Assembly (NCBI GenBank): GCA_017936345.1
Contig: JAGBFT010000070.1
Coordinates: forward strand, 1 to 57,873
Length of the DNA: 57,873 bases
Direction: 5' to 3'
Source of the DNA: Spirochaetaceae bacterium
GTDB lineage: Bacteria > Spirochaetota > Spirochaetia > Treponematales > Treponemataceae
Below, piece by piece: positions 27,343 through 36,193 of this stretch. The translations under genes were made by a program, and so were the position numbers. The notes beneath the pieces were generated by a model that had not been told where the DNA came from, ran no database searches, and saw only the letters and a list, made by a program, of their open reading frames with translations. The stretch's first letter is position 1. Each line of letters opens with the position of its first letter.

Positions 27343-28113
27343 ATGAAAACCACCATCATAACCGTCAGCTACAACAGCGAAGCAACCATCTCTCGTACTA
27401 TCGAATCCGTTCTGATGCAGGAATATCGGCCGCTTGAATACCTTGTCATTGACGGGGACTCCAAGGACAAGACGGTGGCGATAGCCAACTCCTACGGGGA
27501 CAGGTTCAGGGAGCGGGGGATTTCCTTCAGGATTGTCTCAGAGCCCGACAAGGGAATTTACGATGCTATGAACAAGGGCATCGCCCTGGCAACAGGGGAA
27601 GTAATTGGAATACTGAATTCTGATGATCGATATGTGGATGCCACTGTTTTATCTACTGTTGCTAGTGCCTTTGAGACGAACGTACAGCTTGATACCTGTT
27701 ACGGAAATCTCTTATATGTAAAGGGTGAAAAACCTTATCGTTATTGGAGGTCAGGACATCCACGTACATTTAAATTTGGATGGATGCCTCCTCATCCATC
27801 TTTCTTTGTTCGATCTACTATCTATGAAAAATATGGAGTTTTTCGTCTTGATTGTGGAGTCAATGCAGATTATGAATTGATGCTCCGTTTTCTAGAAAAA
27901 TACAAGGTGTCCTCTCTGTGGATTGACAAACTTTTTGTGTTCATGGAGGCTGGAGGAACTAGTAATCAAGGAGTACGTTCCCGGATGGAGGGATTTCATA
28001 ATGATTCTTTAGCTTGGGAAAAAAATGAAATTGATCCTACATTATTTTGTTTGTTGCTGAAGAAGTTAAGAAAAGTACCCCAGTTTATGTTGGCTAAATT
28101 CCTAATATTTTAA
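27343..28113 (+). CDS. Family 2 glycosyltransferase with mosaic composition
   Basis: GT-A-fold enzyme of 256 residues: TTIITVSYNSEATISRTIES, VIDGDSKDKTV, SEPDKGIYDAMNKGIALATG, ILNSDD and PHPSFFVR. Last gene of the island's main run. About its first 260 bases are GC-rich; the remainder becomes AT-rich like the neighbours. This suggests the gene was assembled by recombination within the conserved SEPDKGIYDAMNKGI region. It shares that motif with the glycosyltransferase at 23556. Confidence 0.85.
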   Translation: MKTTIITVSYNSEATISRTIESVLMQEYRPLEYLVIDGDSKDKTVAIANSYGDRFRERGISFRIVSEPDKGIYDAMNKGIALATGEVIGILNSDDRYVDATVLSTVASAFETNVQLDTCYGNLLYVKGEKPYRYWRSGHPRTFKFGWMPPHPSFFVRSTIYEKYGVFRLDCGVNADYELMLRFLEKYKVSSLWIDKLFVFMEAGGTSNQGVRSRMEGFHNDSLAWEKNEIDPTLFCLLLKKLRKVPQFMLAKFLIF

Positions 28114-28114
28114 C

Positions 28115-28264
28115 AATAGACCAGTTCCTCTTGCAGAAGGTCTTGCCCGCACCATCCACTACGAGTTCGTAAATCAAACCCCAAGGAACTGTATTTCAAA
28201 CAGAATAACCAGCCCACAGTTACCAGCTGAACAGTACAAATCACTAGTAACTGCCAACCGATAA
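28115..28264 (+). pseudogene. C-terminal remnant of an NAD-dependent sugar epimerase/dehydratase
   Basis: A frame of 49 codons without a start begins right after the glycosyltransferase stop. It encodes RPVPLAEGLARTIHYEFVN, which matches the conserved C-terminal segment of extended SDR enzymes such as UDP-glucuronate decarboxylases and epimerases (pattern V-L-x-EGL-x-x-TI-x-Y). The rest of the gene is gone. Downstream (28240-28278) are short imperfect TAACTGG/TAACTA repeats. Confidence 0.5.
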
Positions 28265-28278
28265 CTATTAACTGGTAA

Positions 28279-29313
28279 CTAGGATTCCATCAACCCTTGC
28301 ACTGTTTCTAGAGGAAGTCCCGTACAAAATGCCACTTTTTCTGGAGGATCGCCATAAGCAAGAAAACTCCTTGCCGTCTCTAGCTTGTTCTGGTATGCAC
28401 CTTGTTCCAGTCCACGTTCTAGCCCAATGGAAATACCTTCCTCACGACCCAGAGATATTCCTTTTGCGTAGGCTTCTTCTTGTTTAACTGCAATAGCTGT
28501 GTCAAAGTCATACTCTGCTGTTAGTATACTCAAGGCTTCACCTCCCTTTCGTTCTAGGTAGTCTTTCATTATGTTACGACGTACAGCTTCTTGAATTGTC
28601 CATGTGAGTGGGTTTTCTTTACCAGTAGTTTTAGCCTCATCTATGAGTTCAAGAATCTGTGTGTACTCTTGTAAATCAGAACAGTGGTGAACCACTGGAC
28701 TTACATCTTTAGTGGTTTCGCAGGGGCTCAACCGAGACTCGCTGAAATTGTTCAATATATCGCAATTTTTGGCCTTTGGCCACCGCTCCCTACCTCTAAT
28801 TTTACATACTTTGACTACTAATTCAAGTGTTGTTTCTGAATTAGAATCATGGTTCAGTTTAAAGGCGTCTGACAGGTACAGGTAAGATTCTGGAGGGATT
28901 TCTTCTTTTCCTGTGTAGAATACAAAAAACTCTGGCTTGGCTAGAGGTATCAGTTGGTCGGAGAACTTTGATTTTGAGTCCACCAAGTTGCCATAGATTC
29001 GGCTTACATACTCCAACAGTCTCAGTGGCATATTGGGGTTAATAGTGGATTGATGTTCTATCATCATAATGAACTGACCATTTACCAGCACTGCAATGTC
29101 GTTGTAGTAGTCCATGTAAAGGACTTGCTCTAAGTTTACCCGCTCCAGCCTTGTAGTTTCCACCTGTAAATTAGTGCCGTGGAGGGCATTGTATAAAGAA
29201 AGGAAGTGCTGCTTCCAGTCCCTGTCCTTGGAAAAGTAGTCCACAAAGAGGGAATCCTTGTGTTTGCGGTTTTCCTGCGAGTTTTGAGTTTTTTTTGTAG
29301 AATTTTCTTGCAT
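28279..29313 (-). CDS. Rpn-family recombination-promoting nuclease/putative transposase
   Basis: PD-(D/E)XK nuclease of 344 residues, of the Rpn (YhgA-like) family that nicks DNA and promotes RecA-independent recombination. The core is NDIAVLVNGQFIMMIEHQST, and FVFYTGKEEIPPESYLYLSD is typical. The C-terminal part has YAKGISLGREEGISIGLERG repeats common in treponemal copies. GAAGGAGG before the ATG is a perfect ribosome site. An unusual segment near residues 175-215 (RERWPKAKNCDIL to VVHHCSDL) is encoded by palindrome-rich DNA and looks inserted in frame. The gene lies between the polysaccharide island and fkp and may have helped shuffle the locus. Confidence 0.8.
   Translation of the reverse strand: MQENSTKKTQNSQENRKHKDSLFVDYFSKDRDWKQHFLSLYNALHGTNLQVETTRLERVNLEQVLYMDYYNDIAVLVNGQFIMMIEHQSTINPNMPLRLLEYVSRIYGNLVDSKSKFSDQLIPLAKPEFFVFYTGKEEIPPESYLYLSDAFKLNHDSNSETTLELVVKVCKIRGRERWPKAKNCDILNNFSESRLSPCETTKDVSPVVHHCSDLQEYTQILELIDEAKTTGKENPLTWTIQEAVRRNIMKDYLERKGGEALSILTAEYDFDTAIAVKQEEAYAKGISLGREEGISIGLERGLEQGAYQNKLETARSFLAYGDPPEKVAFCTGLPLETVQGLMES
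28680..28795 (-). repeat. Palindrome-rich in-frame insert in the Rpn gene
   Basis: The segment holds a near-perfect palindrome CAGTGGT-GA-ACCACTG (28682-28697), a further AGTGGT at 28711-28716 that can pair with ACCACT, and GGCC-TTT-GGCC (28771-28781). It encodes residues that do not fit the Rpn family, between LVVKVCKI and LQEYTQIL. Its length permits an uninterrupted frame. This is how intragenic palindromic elements (for example those of Rickettsia) look. Whether copies occur elsewhere cannot be seen here. Confidence 0.4.
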
Positions 29314-29345
29314 TAAACCTCCTTCAAAAAATCTCTTTAATAATA

Positions 29346-29364
29346 TTGTAGGTTTAAACTACAA
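29346..29364. promoter_or_regulatory. Inverted repeat between the Rpn gene and fkp
   Basis: TTGTAG (29346-29351) and CTACAA (29359-29364) flank GTTTAAA. The dyad lies 33 bp upstream of the Rpn start and about 100 bp before fkp in the divergent intergenic region, so it could be an operator for either. No protein partner is known. Confidence 0.3.
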
Positions 29365-29466
29365 AAAAAAGACGTTTTTACGGAAAAAACTTTGATTTTT
29401 TCAAATTTAAAATTTTGTCTTGTCTTTATTTCAATTTCTTAAAAGATAAAACTAGGAGTTCCCTCT

Positions 29467-32310
29467 ATGAAAACATTACTTTCTCTTCCCCCCAACATGG
29501 TTTCCGCCTTCTCTCAATTATATCCTCAGTCACAAGAGGATTTTTTTGTTGAATGTGACCCAGAGGGAAGTCATGTTGGTTCTGGTGGTGGAACAGCTTG
29601 GATTTTAAATCAGTTTTGGAAAAAGAATAATGATGAAAAAAAGATTCTTATCCATGCAGGGGGGATGAGTCGTCGTCTGCCATCCTATGCAACTTGTGGA
29701 AAGATTTTTACACCCATTCCAGTGTTCCGCTGGAAGACTGGTCAAAGGATAGACCAGACCCTGCTGGACATACAGCTGGATTTCTATAAAAGGGTAATGG
29801 TTCGTGCCAATGAAAAACAAAACCTTCTCATAGCTTCTGGAGATGTGCTGCTCCGATGCAGTGATTTGCCCGCTAGCCTGCCTGATGTAGATGTGGTTGT
29901 CCTTGCCACTTGGACAGACTCTTCTATTGCAACCCGTCACGGTGTGTTTTTTGCCCAGCAGCAAAGTCCCCACATCTTAGACTTTATGCTCCAAAAACCT
30001 TCCATAGAAAAACTTCAACAGTTAATGCAAAGCCATGTTTTTATGATGGATACAGGATGTTGGATTTTAAGTGATAGGGCTGTATCTGTTTTAATGAAAA
30101 AATGCGGCTATCCTGTTGAGGGAGAAAAGATACCTAAGGGTGTTAAAGATTTTATCCCTAATGAATACGATTTTTATTCTTGCTTTGGAGAAAGCCTGGG
30201 CCGTAATCCAGCTAAAATGGATTCTGAAATTTCAAGTTTAACCTGTGCCTTGGTTAATTTAGAGGATGGGGAATTTTATCATTTTGGAACTAGCCGTGAA
30301 CTTATTACCTCTACAGAACGGATTCAAAATATAGTTGTTGACCCAAGAAATATCTATCATAAAAAGGTTAAACATCACGGTTCAGTATTCCTTCAAAATG
30401 CGAGGGTTGATATAACTATTCAGCCCTGTCATAAAAATATCTGGATAGAAAATAGTCACATTGGCAAAAACTGGGTAATTCATCAGGATTCTATTCTTAC
30501 CGGAATTCCAGAAAATGATTGGACTATAGATGTTCCAGATGGAGTCTGTCTTGATATTGTTCCTGTTAAATCAGGTGGCTACTGTCTTCGTCCATATGGA
30601 TTTGATGATGCCTTTAAGGGTAAGGTTGGCGATAGTGCAACCCTGTGGATGGGAAAATCCCTTGTTTCCTGGTTTAATCAAAAGGGCATTTTACCTGAAA
30701 ATCTAAATGTACACGGTGACCATGACATTCAGGATAGTCCTATTTTCCCTGTACTTTTAGAGGATGAAATGACCAAGTGGGGTGGAAACCTTCTTGCTTG
30801 GATGATTGATAGTACTTGTAATAATCTTGAAATGCTTAATTTATATAAATCGAGTAAAAAGATTAGTGCAACAGAACTTTTGTCAGTTGCTTCAATTCCC
30901 TTGGTAAAGAAACAACAGGAAGATTTTATGAAGGAAAATCTTCCCATCTTGGCAAAAAATCATCATCGTAGTGTCTTTTACCAGTGTGATTTATCCCACA
31001 TGGTAGATTTATTTCAAAAATACAATCTTACTGTCCCAGAAAAATTATGCAAAGAAGAAACTTATATATCAAAAATTAGAAATATTGTGTTCCGTTCACA
31101 ACTGGATCCACAAGTTCAAAGTAAAAGAGAGGCCTTTGATTGTCTTGCCACAGAGATTCTTGCTCAAGTAGGCACTTGTAGCCCTAAATATACGGTTTTA
31201 GATGATCAAATTGTATGGGGAAGAAGTCCTGCTCGATTTGACCTTGCTGGTGGGTGGACTGATACCCCTCCTTATTCCACCTATTATGGGGGAAGGGTAG
31301 TGAACATGGCTATTGACCTGAATGGTCAGCAACCAATTCAAACCTATGTAAGAAAAATAACTGAGCCATATTTTATTCTTCGTTCCATCGATACTGGAGC
31401 AGACGAAAGGGTGGAAACCTTTCAGCAGTTGCAAGAATATAATACTGTAGGCTCTTCTTTTTCCATCCCAAAGGCAGCCCTAAGCCTTGCAGGATTTCTA
31501 CCTCAGTTTTGCCACCAAAAGTTTGGTAGTTTAAAAGAACAGTTACAAGAACTTGGTGGTGGGCTAGAAATTACCCTGTTGGCAGCCATCCCCAAAGGTT
31601 CTGGCTTGGGAACTAGTTCTATCCTTGCTGCAACCCTTTTGGGAACCTTATCTAGTGTTTGTTCTTTAGGCTGGGATGAACAAAAAATATGTTTTAATAC
31701 CCTTGCCCTAGAACAGCTTTTAACAACAGGTGGTGGTTGGCAGGATCAGTTTGGTGGAGTCTATGGAGGAATTAAACTTTGTAGTTCCTTTGCAGGCTTG
31801 CAGGATACTGTACAAGTTCGTCGTTTACCCTCTGAACTTATGATACAAAGTGATACTTCTGGTTTGTGGCTCCTTTATTACACAGGTATTACACGAGTTG
31901 CCAAGGATATTCTAGCAGATATTGTGACAAATATGTTCTTAAATAATAAAACAGTGCTAGATGTAGAATATGAAATTATGGCAAACGCCAGTTCCATTGC
32001 AGATGCAATTCAGTTTTGTGATTATGGAAAAGTAGCAGACTGTGTTAAAAACTCTTGGAATTTAAATAAGCAGCTAGACAAGGGAGTGTCATCTTCAGAA
32101 ATAGAAGAAATTATTAAACGAATCGATGATTACTCCCTTGGATATAAACTTGGTGGCGCTGGTGGTGGAGGCTACCTTCTTATCTGTGCCAAAGACTACG
32201 AGGCTGTTGGACATATTCACCACCAGTTGGAAACCAGCCCTACAAACAATCGGGCCCGTTTTGTAAGGTTATCTCTCAACACCAGTGGCTTGCAGATAAC
32301 AAGAAGCTAG
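29467..32310 (+). CDS. fkp: Bifunctional L-fucokinase/GDP-fucose pyrophosphorylase
   Basis: Enzyme of 947 residues, the same size as Bacteroides Fkp, that phosphorylates free L-fucose and then forms GDP-fucose for glycan decoration. The N-terminal pyrophosphorylase has GGMSRRLPSYATCGKIFTPI. A beta-helix-like middle follows. The C-terminal GHMP kinase has RSPARFDLAGGWTDTPPYS, the ATP loop PKGSGLGTSSILAATLLG and the C-terminal GGAGGGGYLL. AGGAG lies nine bases before the ATG. The gene sits just beyond the polysaccharide island, separated by the Rpn gene. No fucose permease or fucosyltransferase is clearly labelled nearby; one of the GT2 enzymes could use the product. It points to a life where host or dietary fucose is available. 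Confidence 0.93.
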   Translation: MKTLLSLPPNMVSAFSQLYPQSQEDFFVECDPEGSHVGSGGGTAWILNQFWKKNNDEKKILIHAGGMSRRLPSYATCGKIFTPIPVFRWKTGQRIDQTLLDIQLDFYKRVMVRANEKQNLLIASGDVLLRCSDLPASLPDVDVVVLATWTDSSIATRHGVFFAQQQSPHILDFMLQKPSIEKLQQLMQSHVFMMDTGCWILSDRAVSVLMKKCGYPVEGEKIPKGVKDFIPNEYDFYSCFGESLGRNPAKMDSEISSLTCALVNLEDGEFYHFGTSRELITSTERIQNIVVDPRNIYHKKVKHHGSVFLQNARVDITIQPCHKNIWIENSHIGKNWVIHQDSILTGIPENDWTIDVPDGVCLDIVPVKSGGYCLRPYGFDDAFKGKVGDSATLWMGKSLVSWFNQKGILPENLNVHGDHDIQDSPIFPVLLEDEMTKWGGNLLAWMIDSTCNNLEMLNLYKSSKKISATELLSVASIPLVKKQQEDFMKENLPILAKNHHRSVFYQCDLSHMVDLFQKYNLTVPEKLCKEETYISKIRNIVFRSQLDPQVQSKREAFDCLATEILAQVGTCSPKYTVLDDQIVWGRSPARFDLAGGWTDTPPYSTYYGGRVVNMAIDLNGQQPIQTYVRKITEPYFILRSIDTGADERVETFQQLQEYNTVGSSFSIPKAALSLAGFLPQFCHQKFGSLKEQLQELGGGLEITLLAAIPKGSGLGTSSILAATLLGTLSSVCSLGWDEQKICFNTLALEQLLTTGGGWQDQFGGVYGGIKLCSSFAGLQDTVQVRRLPSELMIQSDTSGLWLLYYTGITRVAKDILADIVTNMFLNNKTVLDVEYEIMANASSIADAIQFCDYGKVADCVKNSWNLNKQLDKGVSSSEIEEIIKRIDDYSLGYKLGGAGGGGYLLICAKDYEAVGHIHHQLETSPTNNRARFVRLSLNTSGLQITRS

Positions 32311-32377
32311 AGTTTGTTCTTAACTTATCCTCCTCCGCCGTAGGCTTCCGGTTCAGGGGCGTTCGATGGTTTTCCCC

Positions 32378-34057
32378 TCACTGTATCCATGGGTACTGCT
32401 GCACCAATTTTTCTGTGGCAGAGGCAAGGTTTTCCCCGGATTCTTGCAGCAACTGAGTAAAGGCCTCCTCCACCTGTGCAATTTCCACTGTTTCTATCTG
32501 CACATCTTGCTTGATGGACACCACCTGCCAGCTGTCTTTAATGTACTCCAAAACAATGTGGTCTTTGTAGTTTTGAATCTGAAGGGAGGTGGGACTGTCA
32601 TTAAACACGATGGTGTAGTTTGCCAGGGCTTCAACAGGGAGAGAGGGTAAATCTCCTGTAGGTCTTGTTTTATCTCTTCGTTGTGGAGGATAAAGGGGGA
32701 GCTGGCTTGTCCGCTCATTTTCTATCTGCAGATTAAAATTAGTAAGCCCATAAATCCACACATCCCGCTGTTGCCGGGAGGCAGCCTCGCTGGTAGCTCC
32801 TTGTTTTTGCTCCAAGTACAAAAGCCACTGGTCAGGGGTCATAGAAAGGGATGTGGGATTCATGCCCGTTCTCATCCTATTCGATACAAAAAAATTGGAG
32901 AGCCTATCCTGAAAGTCTTCCGTTTCCCTTCCCTGACACATTGCCTTTGCCATCACAAGGTTTTGTTCATTCAAGGCTGTATACAGCACTTGGCAAACCT
33001 GTGGGGGAGTAAGACCAGTGGCTACAAATTCGTTTTGCCTATCCTTTAAACCCAGCCCCAAAGCAATTAGAAGCAGCAGCACTGCCACTGCCCCTATTTT
33101 TATAGGGGTGGTGTTCTTGCGAATAAACCTGCGTCGGCCTAGCTTTTTTTCTTGCTGGAGCTGGTAGTCCTGTCTTCGTTGCTGCAGCTCACTGATTTCT
33201 GTCTGGCTGGTTTCCCGCACAAGGTTTTCGGCAGAAAGCCCTGACAAAAATCTTCCTAAAAGGACTGGTTCGGTACGGGCAGCAAGTCCTTGCCCCTTGT
33301 CCTTGATTTTTTCCTGAATGCCAATTTTCCCTCCACAAATACTTGCAGAACCAAGCTGTAAATTATTGTTTATGGCGGTGGCCACTTCTTCTGAAACTCC
33401 TGCCACCAAAAGCTCCAGGGGTAAAAAATTTCTGTCCCGGCAATCTATTGTTCGTTGCTCCTTTTTTTCCTCTGGAAAGGGAAGCTGACCGGCAAGGCTC
33501 AAATATAGATATACAGATTGACTGAAGGCAAGGGCTTCTGGCTCCTGTATTTTTCCTTGCAAAAGTGGGTTTTGAAAATAGCCAAGCATCAGGGCCTGTT
33601 CCCTTTGGTTGAGGCTTTCTATGGCCCTTTGTAGGAGGGTAGGGGGCAAAAAAAGGATTTTTTTTGGGGTGGAGGAAGAAATGATTATTTGCAGGGGGCC
33701 GGCAAAGTGAAAGCCTGGTTTCTTTTCCAAAACAAGCTCCATAGCCTGGAACACTGCTTTTAGAAGCTCAAGCCTTGTATTCAAATCGGTTTGGCCCGCC
33801 CCTTCTCCAAGGGACAGAAGCTCAAAAAGACTCCTTCCTTCAAAACGCTCTCCCGCTATCTTGATGGTATCTCCCTGCTGAACAACTTCTGTAAACCTCC
33901 AGTTCAATGGATTTTCACTGCTCGCCCTCCTCTCAAGGCAAACTACCAGTCCCTCTTCTTCCAAAAGGGGCAGGAGCCGGGCCTTGGCAAAGTCTCTTTG
34001 ACTCATGCCCATGTCCAGCTCCAGTCTCTTGTCATTCCAGCTCAGCAAGGAAATCAT
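32378..34057 (-). CDS. Single-span membrane protein, possible pseudokinase-like N-terminus
   Basis: Protein of 559 residues that I cannot assign to a named family. A strongly basic stretch (RRRFIRKN) precedes one membrane segment at about residues 317-335 (IGAVAVLLLLIALGLGL). This suggests a cytoplasmic N-terminal half and a periplasmic C-terminal domain. The cytoplasmic half has a loose protein-kinase-like order (FEGRSLFELL, then ALAFSQSVYLYLSLAGQLPF, resembling a late kinase motif), but no HRD or DFG. If related it is a pseudokinase. It follows hflC by 24 bp with GAGG before its ATG, so it belongs to the hflK-hflC operon and may work with that complex. Confidence 0.6.
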   Translation of the reverse strand: MISLLSWNDKRLELDMGMSQRDFAKARLLPLLEEEGLVVCLERRASSENPLNWRFTEVVQQGDTIKIAGERFEGRSLFELLSLGEGAGQTDLNTRLELLKAVFQAMELVLEKKPGFHFAGPLQIIISSSTPKKILFLPPTLLQRAIESLNQREQALMLGYFQNPLLQGKIQEPEALAFSQSVYLYLSLAGQLPFPEEKKEQRTIDCRDRNFLPLELLVAGVSEEVATAINNNLQLGSASICGGKIGIQEKIKDKGQGLAARTEPVLLGRFLSGLSAENLVRETSQTEISELQQRRQDYQLQQEKKLGRRRFIRKNTTPIKIGAVAVLLLLIALGLGLKDRQNEFVATGLTPPQVCQVLYTALNEQNLVMAKAMCQGRETEDFQDRLSNFFVSNRMRTGMNPTSLSMTPDQWLLYLEQKQGATSEAASRQQRDVWIYGLTNFNLQIENERTSQLPLYPPQRRDKTRPTGDLPSLPVEALANYTIVFNDSPTSLQIQNYKDHIVLEYIKDSWQVVSIKQDVQIETVEIAQVEEAFTQLLQESGENLASATEKLVQQYPWIQ

Positions 34058-34081
34058 TGCAATACCTCTGTTCCTACAGTC

Positions 34082-35065
34082 CTATCTTCTTCCAGTTGAA
34101 TCATACAGGTAGTCAAAATACTCCATGTTGGTGCTGTAGGTGGCGTCAAACTTGGGCAATGTTGTCTTGTAGGACTCCAAACTCTTCCAGAAGGTGTAGA
34201 ATTCAGGGTCCTTTTCATAGGCTTCTGCATAGATGCGGCTGGCCTCCGCATCGGCCCGTCCCTTTTCCTCCTCGGCCTTTTTGTAGGCTTCCGACTGGAT
34301 GGTAAGCTTTTCCTTTTCAAGTTTGCCCAACCAATCCGCCTTCTTTCCTTCACCAAGGGAACGATAAGCCTGCGCAACTTGATTTCGTTCCTTGATCATC
34401 CTGTTGTACACGCTTTCTGTTAGTTCATCGGAATACTTGATTTGCCGGGGTACAATGTCAATAAGCTCAATGCCGTACTCACTGATCATCTTGCGGGCTT
34501 CTTCCGCCATTTCATTGCTCAGTTGTCGGCGTCCCTTGGAAACAGCTTCTGACTGTGTGCTTACATTTACCAGAGCTTCAATTTGAGCCGTCTCCTCATC
34601 CTCCATAGTCACCAGTGGATTGGAGGTTGTCTGCTCGTTAATGATATTGGAGCTGCGGACTACCTCTGCCAGTCGGTTCTGGGTAATGATGGTTCTGGTG
34701 GCTGAGTCTATAATGTCACTCAGACGATTGTTTGCCGCTTCCAGGGTCTTGAAAGACCGATAAAAGAGGTCTGGGTCAGATATTCTCCATCGGCTGGTGG
34801 TGTCTACAATGATAAACTGGTTTTCCTTGGTGGGAATTCTCTGGGAGTCTCCATCTAGAGAAAGAATCAGTTTGGGGTAGGTAGTTACTGTATCAATGAC
34901 AGGCACTCGGATATACAACCCTGCCTCCGTGCGTGTGCTTACAATTTGTCCAAAGCGGGTAACAACGGCCTGGTAGCCCTCATTGACAATATAGAAAGGT
35001 CCCATCATCAAAAAGACAATTACCAAGGCAACCACGGCTATCAAGCCAATCCAGAGTTTTTTCAT
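34082..35065 (-). CDS. hflC: HflC, SPFH-domain regulator of FtsH
   Basis: Membrane-anchored band-7/SPFH protein of 327 residues that forms a large cage with HflK around the FtsH protease. An N-terminal membrane segment (about residues 3-25) is followed by the SPFH domain (VNEGYQAVVTRFGQIV, then LIDIVPRQIKYSDEL). A long helical region (KADWLGKLEKEKL, EEEKGRADAEASRIYAEAY) and the conserved DPEFYTFWKSLESY near the end follow. Its start overlaps the hflK stop (TAATG), with AGGAGG just before it. Confidence 0.93.
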   Translation of the reverse strand: MKKLWIGLIAVVALVIVFLMMGPFYIVNEGYQAVVTRFGQIVSTRTEAGLYIRVPVIDTVTTYPKLILSLDGDSQRIPTKENQFIIVDTTSRWRISDPDLFYRSFKTLEAANNRLSDIIDSATRTIITQNRLAEVVRSSNIINEQTTSNPLVTMEDEETAQIEALVNVSTQSEAVSKGRRQLSNEMAEEARKMISEYGIELIDIVPRQIKYSDELTESVYNRMIKERNQVAQAYRSLGEGKKADWLGKLEKEKLTIQSEAYKKAEEEKGRADAEASRIYAEAYEKDPEFYTFWKSLESYKTTLPKFDATYSTNMEYFDYLYDSTGRR

Positions 35066-36039
35066 TATTGTGCTCCTCCTGCAAGGGTTTTTACTGGCAA
35101 CACGTTGTCCAGTTCTCCATCAATAAGGGTGGAGTTCTCCTTGGAATTAAAGACTTCTTCCATGGTTTCGATGTATAGACGTTCCCGAGTAACATTGGGA
35201 GACTTGCGATATTCTTCGTACACTGCATTAAAACGAGCCACATCACCAAGAGCCTTGTTTACACGTTCCACCGCATAACCCTGGGCTACCTGTATCTGCC
35301 TGTCGGCCTCACCCTGTGCCTTGGGAATCTCTGTGTTATAGGCCTCCTTGCCCTCGTTGATAAATCTGTTCATATCCTGAATAGCCTTGTTCACATCTTC
35401 AAAGGCATCCTGAACTCCTGCTGGTGGCACGATGTTCTGCAATTTTACTGTCAGCACGTCAATCCCCAGTCCCAGCTGATTGAAATTTTCGTTCATTAGG
35501 ATTTGGGCCTGGCTTTCTATGGCAGAACGCTCGCTGCCCATTACATCAAGGATGGCCCTGTCGCCCACCAGCATATTCAACACTGACTGGGAAATGTCAC
35601 GGATAGTCTTGGTCCTGTCCTTTACGTTAAAAAGCCAGGCTGCAGGATCGACAATCTTGTACTGGATAATCCATTCCACATCAACAATATTCAGGTCTCC
35701 GGTAAGCATGCGGGATTCTTCGGTAATGTTGTTTTCGTATATTCCTCCCTGGATTCCTGCCGTAGAAATTGTTTTGAACCCAAATTGCTCCGTTTGCACT
35801 ACGTTTGACGGCACATTGTAGTTTCTATCGAGACCGAAGGGTAATTTAAATTGCAGGCCGGCTCCCACTGTGCGGGAATATTTTCCCAAACGAGTGACAA
35901 CTGCCTGTTCTGTAGCATCCACCACAAAAAAGCTGCTGAGGGCTGCGGTAATTGCAACCAAGACTACCAAAATTGTAATGACAAAGGTAGGTGTAAGTTT
36001 TTTTAACCTCTTTGTCGGGTTAAACTGATTGTCTGCCAT
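35065..36039 (-). CDS. hflK: HflK, SPFH-domain regulator of FtsH
   Basis: Partner of HflC, 324 residues. A short polar N-terminus precedes one membrane segment (about 15-38, FVITILVVLVAITAALSSFF). Then comes the SPFH domain (VDATEQAVVTRLGKYSRTVG, VEWIIQYKIVDPAAWLFNV, LGIDVLTVKLQNIVPP) and a helical region with EIPKAQGEADRQIQVAQGYA. It lacks the long glycine-rich N-terminus of E. coli HflK. GGAGG lies before the ATG. First gene of the minus-strand operon hflK-hflC-membrane protein; it is divergent from the DUF4230 gene with 154 bp between. Confidence 0.92.
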   Translation of the reverse strand: MADNQFNPTKRLKKLTPTFVITILVVLVAITAALSSFFVVDATEQAVVTRLGKYSRTVGAGLQFKLPFGLDRNYNVPSNVVQTEQFGFKTISTAGIQGGIYENNITEESRMLTGDLNIVDVEWIIQYKIVDPAAWLFNVKDRTKTIRDISQSVLNMLVGDRAILDVMGSERSAIESQAQILMNENFNQLGLGIDVLTVKLQNIVPPAGVQDAFEDVNKAIQDMNRFINEGKEAYNTEIPKAQGEADRQIQVAQGYAVERVNKALGDVARFNAVYEEYRKSPNVTRERLYIETMEEVFNSKENSTLIDGELDNVLPVKTLAGGAQ

Positions 36040-36193
36040 GGTTATCCTCCATACGTTCTTGTTTTCCAGTTACATTGAAGATACCAAGACTTGTTGATAA
36101 AAACAAGGGAAATGATGCTTTTTAAATCCTGGTAGTCTATTTTTAATGGCACATTCACATTTTGTGTGATAGAATTATTCCGTAGGAGTTGCT

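Noticed and set aside
28230-28278. Short TAACTGG/TAACTA repeats as an attachment site or CRISPR start
   Set aside because: Too short and irregular, with no spacer structure, and no integrase nearby.
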